DNA of 33,451 nt, taken from positions 1 through 33,451 of the forward strand of contig NZ_SCFN01000030.1 of the NCBI RefSeq assembly GCF_004138285.1, given 5' to 3'. The position numbers were made by a program, and so were the translations under genes. Position 1 is the stretch's first letter, and every line of letters begins with the position of its first letter. This document shows positions 29,437-33,451 of the stretch, in pieces. The notes beneath the pieces are model-generated. The model did no database searches, was not told the origin of the DNA, and saw only the letters and a list, made by a program, of their open reading frames with translations. This stretch comes from Gottfriedia acidiceleris. GTDB taxonomy: Bacteria > Bacillota > Bacilli > Bacillales > Bacillaceae_G.

Positions 29437-29811
29437 ATGAAGAGAATTTTCATGCTATTATGTTGTACGCTAATTTTATTCGGATGTTCAATGAAAACGA
29501 AAACAGAAAGTAAAAATCCTCAAACTGTTGCACTTGTTGGGAAAACAGATATCGACACGATTATATACACAGCAGATGAAGACCATAATCGCATTGAAAC
29601 ATTTGAAAAGGGATTCGAAGGAAAGAAAGAGCAATCAGGAGATATTGTAATGCCAAGTTCTGATATAACTTTGTGGTTTATCAATGATGAGGGTAAAAAA
29701 GATGAATACAATGTTAATTACAAGCAAAACCTTGTATCTGGGATAGGAGGAAAAATTTACAAACTTGATTCAAAGACAATCCAATTACTTCAAGAACAGT
29801 TTATGAATTAA
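29437..29811 (+). CDS. Predicted lipoprotein, 124 aa
   Basis: ATG 29437 after TGGAGG. Short lipoprotein signal with LFGC, Cys 17 lipidated. The mature domain resembles in plan the lipoproteins at 7695 and 8602: an opening 'V-A-L-V-G-K-T-D-I-D' strand, a 'SSDITLWFINDEGKKDEY' strand-turn-strand, and a C-terminal helix 'DSKTIQLLQEQF'. This could be a diverged member of the same lipoprotein family outside the repeat array. Function unknown. Confidence 0.75.
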   Translation: MKRIFMLLCCTLILFGCSMKTKTESKNPQTVALVGKTDIDTIIYTADEDHNRIETFEKGFEGKKEQSGDIVMPSSDITLWFINDEGKKDEYNVNYKQNLVSGIGGKIYKLDSKTIQLLQEQFMN

Positions 29812-29957
29812 ATTTATATAGGGCTAACTCTTAGATATAGGCAATGAATTCCTAAAAGTTTGGAGAAGGCTAAGAATTATTATAAACAAAAAGACAGTAA
29901 ACCAAAATAATAAACGAAATTAGGTACTCAATAACGATGATTTCATAGGAGAATAGT

Positions 29958-30524
29958 ATGTTAAAGTCTAAAATACGAATTGCTTTTCTCGTAATAATAC
30001 TTTGCTCTGTCCTCTTTATTTTCTTAAAACCATCTACGCAAGTATATGGGAACAGTGAAAGAGGTATAATGCAAGCTATTCAATCAACAAATGGATATGA
30101 AGACAAAGACGCAATTGAAATCTTAAAAATTTTTGATTCAAAAAATGATCGGACAGTTGCATTCTTATACAACAATCAACCTGCATACATTCATTTCTAT
30201 AAAAATAAAGATGGCAATTATAAATGGACAAATATTGAAAGTTATGCAGAGGAGCCTCTTTCGATGTTTTTAGTTCAATTAGGAAAGGATTTAAACTTGA
30301 AACACATGCTAGTCGTTTCAAATAGTGAAAATCCCGTATCCAAAATGAAAATAAAAGTTATAGGAGAATCAACTAAAGAAATCGTATTTGTCTTACATCC
30401 AAAATCAGCAGTATTAATGAAATTAGAAGATATGCCAAAAGCCAAAGACAACAAATTTGAGTATGAATATGAGTATTTTGATAAAGACGGTAATAAGATA
30501 ACAGAAAATGACTTAATGAATTAA
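29958..30524 (+). CDS. Exported or signal-anchored protein, 188 aa
   Basis: ATG 29958 with TAGGAGAA upstream. The N-terminus has a hydrophobic helix (about residues 8-23) followed by PSTQVYGNS, a possible signal-peptidase site. The outside part starts with a helix (GIMQAIQSTNGYEDKDAIEI), has a 'VAFLYNNQPAYIHFYKNKDGNYKW' beta hairpin typical of small extracytoplasmic Bacillus proteins, and ends with an acidic, Tyr-rich tail (KFEYEYEYFDKDGNKITEND). No enzyme motif. The 190 bases behind it hold only short broken frames. Confidence 0.7.
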   Translation: MLKSKIRIAFLVIILCSVLFIFLKPSTQVYGNSERGIMQAIQSTNGYEDKDAIEILKIFDSKNDRTVAFLYNNQPAYIHFYKNKDGNYKWTNIESYAEEPLSMFLVQLGKDLNLKHMLVVSNSENPVSKMKIKVIGESTKEIVFVLHPKSAVLMKLEDMPKAKDNKFEYEYEYFDKDGNKITENDLMN

Positions 30525-30715
30525 TACATATTGTTGAACAGTGCAGACACTTTCGTAGATTGTTAATCAGACTAAGAAATCAATTGATAGAATTTATTCA
30601 AATGAATAAAGATGAATGCACATTGAAAATTAAAGAGTTAGCGGATTAGTTGTTCAAAGAAATTAATATTGGTATCGAATAATCTTGTTAAGATAAATTT
30701 TTAAGGAGAGCGGAA

Positions 30716-31311
30716 ATGAGTAATTTTAGCTTAATTAATATATTAATAGTTTTAGCAGTAATATTTTTAATAGGTTTTGCGCTATTAAAGGTTGTAAAGA
30801 AAAGCATGGTTTTTAAAAATAGGCTGTTTATTTTTATAGCTGTCTTATTAATAATTTTTTTAGGTTTTAATTTATTTGAAAGATTTTGTGTGAGCATTTG
30901 TCATTAAAAGAAGCTAAAAATTTTGCCGTTCAACATAAATTGCAATCTCCAGAAATTGAAAATGTTGGAAATAAAACAATATTATTTTATGAAAATAAAA
31001 ATATATATGGATACTATGAATTAACAAAGATATTCGGGAAAGTTTATGAAGGTGGTTCGTTTAAATCCTCATTAAATTCTGATAATACTGTCACAACTTT
31101 TGGAGAAATGGACAATCAACAGAATTTTTCTGGAGTAGTTATTGATAATCTCTCTCTATTAAAACAAGGAAATAAGCTAGTGATTGTAGATAGTAAAGGT
31201 AAGAAATTTATAAAGGATATTGAAATAAATAAAAAAGTATATTTTTTTAATAGAGTGAATGAAATTGAGAAAGTTAAAATTCAAGATAAGGATAATAAAG
31301 TAATTTTTTAG
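30716..31311 (+). pseudogene. Membrane protein gene broken by a frameshift (about 198 codons)
   Basis: Frame 1 from ATG 30716 (ribosome site AAGGAGAG) gives two membrane helices (about residues 6-27 and 36-54) and stops at 30905. Frame 2, open from about 30886, gives a ~140-residue polar domain (SLKEAKNFAVQHKLQSPEIE, IFGKVYEGGSFKSS, GNKLVIVDSKGKKFIKDIEI). Frame 2 has no ribosome site, and adding one T to the T4 run at 30884-30887 would join both into one protein of about 198 residues. It follows that this is one gene with a 1-base loss, or an assembly error in a T run, as for the S9 peptidase. Confidence 0.6.
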
Positions 31312-31315
31312 ATAC

Positions 31316-31412
31316 ATAATGCAACTAAGAATGTGTTAGTTGAAGATGAGGGGTACCTAGTCGGTACTCTTTTTTATTGAAAGTAAAAGACAGGAAAGTT
31401 CAATAAAATAAG
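31316..31412 (+). repeat. Composite intergenic element, copy 27 (full)
   Basis: IR1 ATGCAACTAAG, AATGTG, TTAGTTGAAGA. Terminator GGGTACCtagtcGGTACTC plus T6. IR2-like TATTGAAAGTAAAAGACAGG, AAAGTTCAATA at 31376-31405. Confidence 0.8.
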
Positions 31413-31519
31413 TTTGAAATTCTATAGCGGAATTTCCTCAAAAAAATGTGAGAAAAAAATATTTTATATACGTTGTATTAAGTGTAAAGCCTTTTACAAA
31501 AAAATAAGGGAATGGTTAA

Positions 31520-32086
31520 ATGAAGTCTAATGATAAAAATTTTATAAAGCGATTACAACGACAAAAAGAAGATGCATTAGAATTTATTGTTGATCAATAT
31601 TTGCCATTAATTAAGGGGGTAACACATCAGGTTCTCTCTCCCATTAGAAACGATGGGATCATGGAAGAATGTATTAATGATATTTTTCTTTCAATCTGGA
31701 ATAATTCCAAAAAATTTAATGGTAATTCAACGGATTTCAAGAAATGGATTTGTGTGATTGCTAAGTTTAAGGCGATTGATTATTACAGAAAGTTTATTAA
31801 AAATGTAGAATTCACATCTGCTTACATGGATTTGAATGCTGAAAAGTCAGTAGAGGATGAACTAATTTATTTGGAAAATAAAATAGAACTTATCGAGTTA
31901 ATCAATCAATTAGAGCCAGTCGATCGGGATATTTTTATTATGAAATTCTTTTTAGGATTAAAAACGGAAGTTATTGCTACAAAGCTCGGTCTAAGTAAAG
32001 CTTCAATAGATAATCAGATTTATAGAGGAAAGAAGAAACTTTCAAAAAAAGCTACGAATCTTAATCTAGGAGGTAGTTTAATATGA
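31520..32086 (+). CDS. ECF-type sigma-70 family RNA polymerase sigma factor, 188 aa
   Basis: Region 2 (about 15-85): DALEFIVDQYLPLIKGVTHQV, the core-binding segment EECINDIFLSIWNNSKKFNG, and KFKAIDYYRK (the usual W-x-x-x-I-A-x-N-x-x-x-D-x-x-R, here CVIAKFKAIDYYRK) for the -10 element. Region 4 (about 125-180): INQLEPVDRDIFIMKFFLG, then the helix-turn-helix KLGLSKASIDNQIYRGKKKL for the -35 element. Size and two-domain layout are those of ECF sigma factors. AAGGGAATGG precedes ATG 31520. Its stop overlaps the start of the next gene (ATGA), the normal sigma/anti-sigma arrangement. ECF factors usually activate their own promoter. Confidence 0.9.
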   Translation: MKSNDKNFIKRLQRQKEDALEFIVDQYLPLIKGVTHQVLSPIRNDGIMEECINDIFLSIWNNSKKFNGNSTDFKKWICVIAKFKAIDYYRKFIKNVEFTSAYMDLNAEKSVEDELIYLENKIELIELINQLEPVDRDIFIMKFFLGLKTEVIATKLGLSKASIDNQIYRGKKKLSKKATNLNLGGSLI

Positions 32087-32940
32087 AAGATATATATGCA
32101 TTATTGAATGAGCTTGACATAGATTTAAATGAATTTGAGGAAATGGAAGTAAATGAATTAGAAAGTGCTAAAGTAAAAAGAACTTTAAAACAATCAATTA
32201 AAAAGAAGAAAAAAATAAAAGGTTGGAAAAAGTTTGTTTTAGCTTGTAGTGTATTTTTAGTAATGGGTATCAGTTTAATGAATGTCCCACCTGTTAAAGC
32301 ATCAATAAAAGCAGCATTAAATTTATTAATTGCTGATAAATTCGAGAAAATGGACAATCTTCCATCTAATAGTGTCATTATGGCAGTTGAAAAATATAAG
32401 AATGGTGATGTCTTTACTACATATATTTCAGGGAAAAAAGAAAGGGACGAAAGTCAAAATGGCAACTATTCAATTTCAGATGGTAAAATCATTGTTTCAT
32501 ATGATAAGGAAGCAGATATTTTCTTAATTGAAAAAAATGATGAAAAAAACAGCCTAAACTTTGAAAAGACATTCTTTTCTGAACTTGATCCTTCCAAAAT
32601 AAAAGATCTAGGAACTGACATATTTTTTAATCGGTCTGTAAATAAATATTTGGTTCAATTATCAGATACTGAAAAAATGGAACTATGGTTTGATAATGAA
32701 ACTGAATTCCTTGTAAGAGAAATTGAAATTCATCCTAATTATACTCGAGTAGAAAATTCTAAATTATTGAAATTAGATTTTAATGCACATATATCTCAAA
32801 GTATTTTTGATATGAATGCTCCTAAAGGAGCACATGTAATTAATGCTAGTAACCCGAAATCAATGTCTAAAGAACAGAAAAAAGAATATGAATTGTATAT
32901 GGAAAAATCAGAAAGTAATCCGAAATTTGAAGATGAATAA
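32083..32940 (+). CDS. Probable membrane-bound anti-sigma factor, 285 aa
   Basis: Translationally coupled to the sigma gene (4-base overlap). Residues 1-45 are a charged cytoplasmic helix region that would bind the sigma factor; it lacks the His-x3-Cys-x2-Cys zinc motif. One membrane helix lies at about 51-69, then PPVKA. The extracellular part (about 80-260) carries a beta-rich domain with 'LWFDNETEFLVREIEI' and 'IFDMNAPKGAHVI', resembling the LolA/RseB-type or MucB-like regulator domains found in DUF4179-group anti-sigma proteins. It should hold the sigma factor at the membrane until an envelope signal releases it. Shine-Dalgarno AGGAGG sits inside the sigma gene. Confidence 0.82.
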   Translation: MKDIYALLNELDIDLNEFEEMEVNELESAKVKRTLKQSIKKKKKIKGWKKFVLACSVFLVMGISLMNVPPVKASIKAALNLLIADKFEKMDNLPSNSVIMAVEKYKNGDVFTTYISGKKERDESQNGNYSISDGKIIVSYDKEADIFLIEKNDEKNSLNFEKTFFSELDPSKIKDLGTDIFFNRSVNKYLVQLSDTEKMELWFDNETEFLVREIEIHPNYTRVENSKLLKLDFNAHISQSIFDMNAPKGAHVINASNPKSMSKEQKKEYELYMEKSESNPKFEDE

Positions 32941-32972
32941 AGAATGTATTTTAATCTTGTGATGAACCCAGT

Positions 32973-33058
32973 TCGTATTGAACTAACACATGATTTAGTT
33001 GTAAAACATGATCGGCTATTTAGTCATTATTTTTATTATGGCAGCATAGTTCAATAAG
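32973..33058 (+). repeat. Composite intergenic element, copy 28
   Basis: IR1 GTATTGAACTAAC, ACATGA, TTTAGTTGTAAAAC. Terminator ATCGGCtatttAGTCAT with an interrupted T run. IR2 TTATTATGGCAG, CATAGTTCAATAAGA. Confidence 0.8.
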
Positions 33059-33155
33059 ACATTTAGGATTCATTATGATAAATTATTTTATGAACCGTTT
33101 ACATAATTTAACGCTTCTTCTTACAGAAAAGAATTTAAAATAGGGGTTGAAGGTA

Positions 33156-33404
33156 ATGGAGAAAACTTGTGGGCAATGTGCTAAAAACATAGGAATGTCA
33201 AAAGAAGAACGTATGAAACTAGCTGACTCACGTATTAACAAACAGATATACATCTGTCCAAATTGCAATAAAGAGCACAGTTATATAAGTGCAGTAAAAA
33301 TAGCTGTTCAAGTAAATAATAGTTCGAAACAAGTAATTGAAAAGAAAAAATCCACAAAGAAAAAGAAAGTGGAATCAGAACAATTTACTTTATTTGAGAT
33401 TTAA
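33156..33404 (+). CDS. Small zinc-ribbon protein with basic tail, 82 aa
   Basis: Start ATG 33156 (AGGGG 9 bases upstream; the TTG at 33147 is part of that site). Two CxxC knuckles, CGQC near residue 5-8 and CPNC near 34-37, would bind one zinc ion. They are separated by a basic helix (SKEERMKLADSRINKQ). The C-terminal half is a Lys-rich linker (KKKSTKKKKVESE) ending in QFTLFEI. QFTLF fits the Q-x-x-L-F pattern of sliding-clamp (DnaN) binding peptides, so recruitment to replication or repair sites is conceivable; this is inference from a 5-residue motif. The following 47 bases to the window end show nothing. Confidence 0.65.
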   Translation: MEKTCGQCAKNIGMSKEERMKLADSRINKQIYICPNCNKEHSYISAVKIAVQVNNSSKQVIEKKKSTKKKKVESEQFTLFEI

Positions 33405-33451
33405 TATTTGAGCTTTAATATAGTTTTTTCTAAATCAACTTTCGAATGCGA

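Noticed and set aside
347-33058. Classical integron with attC sites
   Set aside because: The GTTRRRY/RYYYAAC core pair and an IntI gene are not seen, and units carry terminators and probably promoters. Kept only as an analogy.
1-33451. tRNA or rRNA genes, phage structural genes, plasmid origin
   Set aside because: No cloverleaf-like or conserved rRNA segments, no phage morphogenesis genes and no replication initiator recognised.

Overview
The window is about 33.5 kb of very AT-rich DNA. It has Bacillus-type Shine-Dalgarno sites (GGAGG, AAGGAG), frequent GTG and TTG starts, lipoprotein signal peptides, LexA boxes of the GAAC-N4-GTTC type and a near-consensus cre box. Families such as YolD/UvrX, CXXC-20-CXXC and DUF5937-ArsR also fit. 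I take it to be chromosomal accessory DNA of a Bacillaceae member; the species cannot be fixed from sequence alone. No tRNA, rRNA, CRISPR array, transposase or recombinase gene was found.

The left half (about 1-15.4 kb) is an array of small single genes, all on the + strand: lipoproteins, small membrane proteins, secreted proteins, a Nudix hydrolase, an APH-like kinase, a cold-shock-domain protein and several proteins of unknown family. Nearly every gene is followed by a copy of the same composite intergenic element. A full copy is 85-95 bp: palindrome IR1 (CTTATTCAACTAAC, core GCATGC, GTTAGTTGAA), then an intrinsic terminator whose hairpin differs between copies, then a second inverted repeat IR2 (TTCAAC, core AAAATGGCAG, TTTAGTTGAATAAGGA). 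I count about 29 full or partial copies, all in the same orientation and all intergenic. A two-gene unit is present twice (7.1-8.1 and 13.2-14.1 kb) with both ends at these elements. In three places IR1 and IR2 are separated by inserted DNA. The layout recalls an integron cassette array or pdif-type modules, but the repeat is different and no recombinase is present here. This is the main candidate for an undescribed system.

The middle (14.2-23.2 kb) holds a DUF1835-like protein, a protein of unknown family, an ArsR/DUF5937 regulator coupled to an MFS exporter, a YHYH/Excalibur-like secreted protein with a PH-like partner, and, on the minus strand, a LexA-controlled Y-family polymerase (UvrX type) with its YolD partner.

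The right part (23.2-33.4 kb) is mostly free of the repeat. It has a secreted protein preceded by a possible leader ORF, a CXXC-20-CXXC protein, two tandem paralogues with squalene-cyclase-like repeats, a frameshifted S9 peptidase, a lipoprotein, a secreted protein, a frameshifted membrane protein, an ECF-type sigma factor overlapping its probable anti-sigma factor, and a small zinc-ribbon protein. Repeat copies reappear around the sigma operon.

Many genes look damaged: in-frame stops (about 209, 9313, 12971), lost starts (525, 13247, possibly 15511) and single-base frameshifts in T runs (about 28250 and 30886). The array therefore looks like a turnover zone of gained and decaying genes, unless part of the damage is assembly error.
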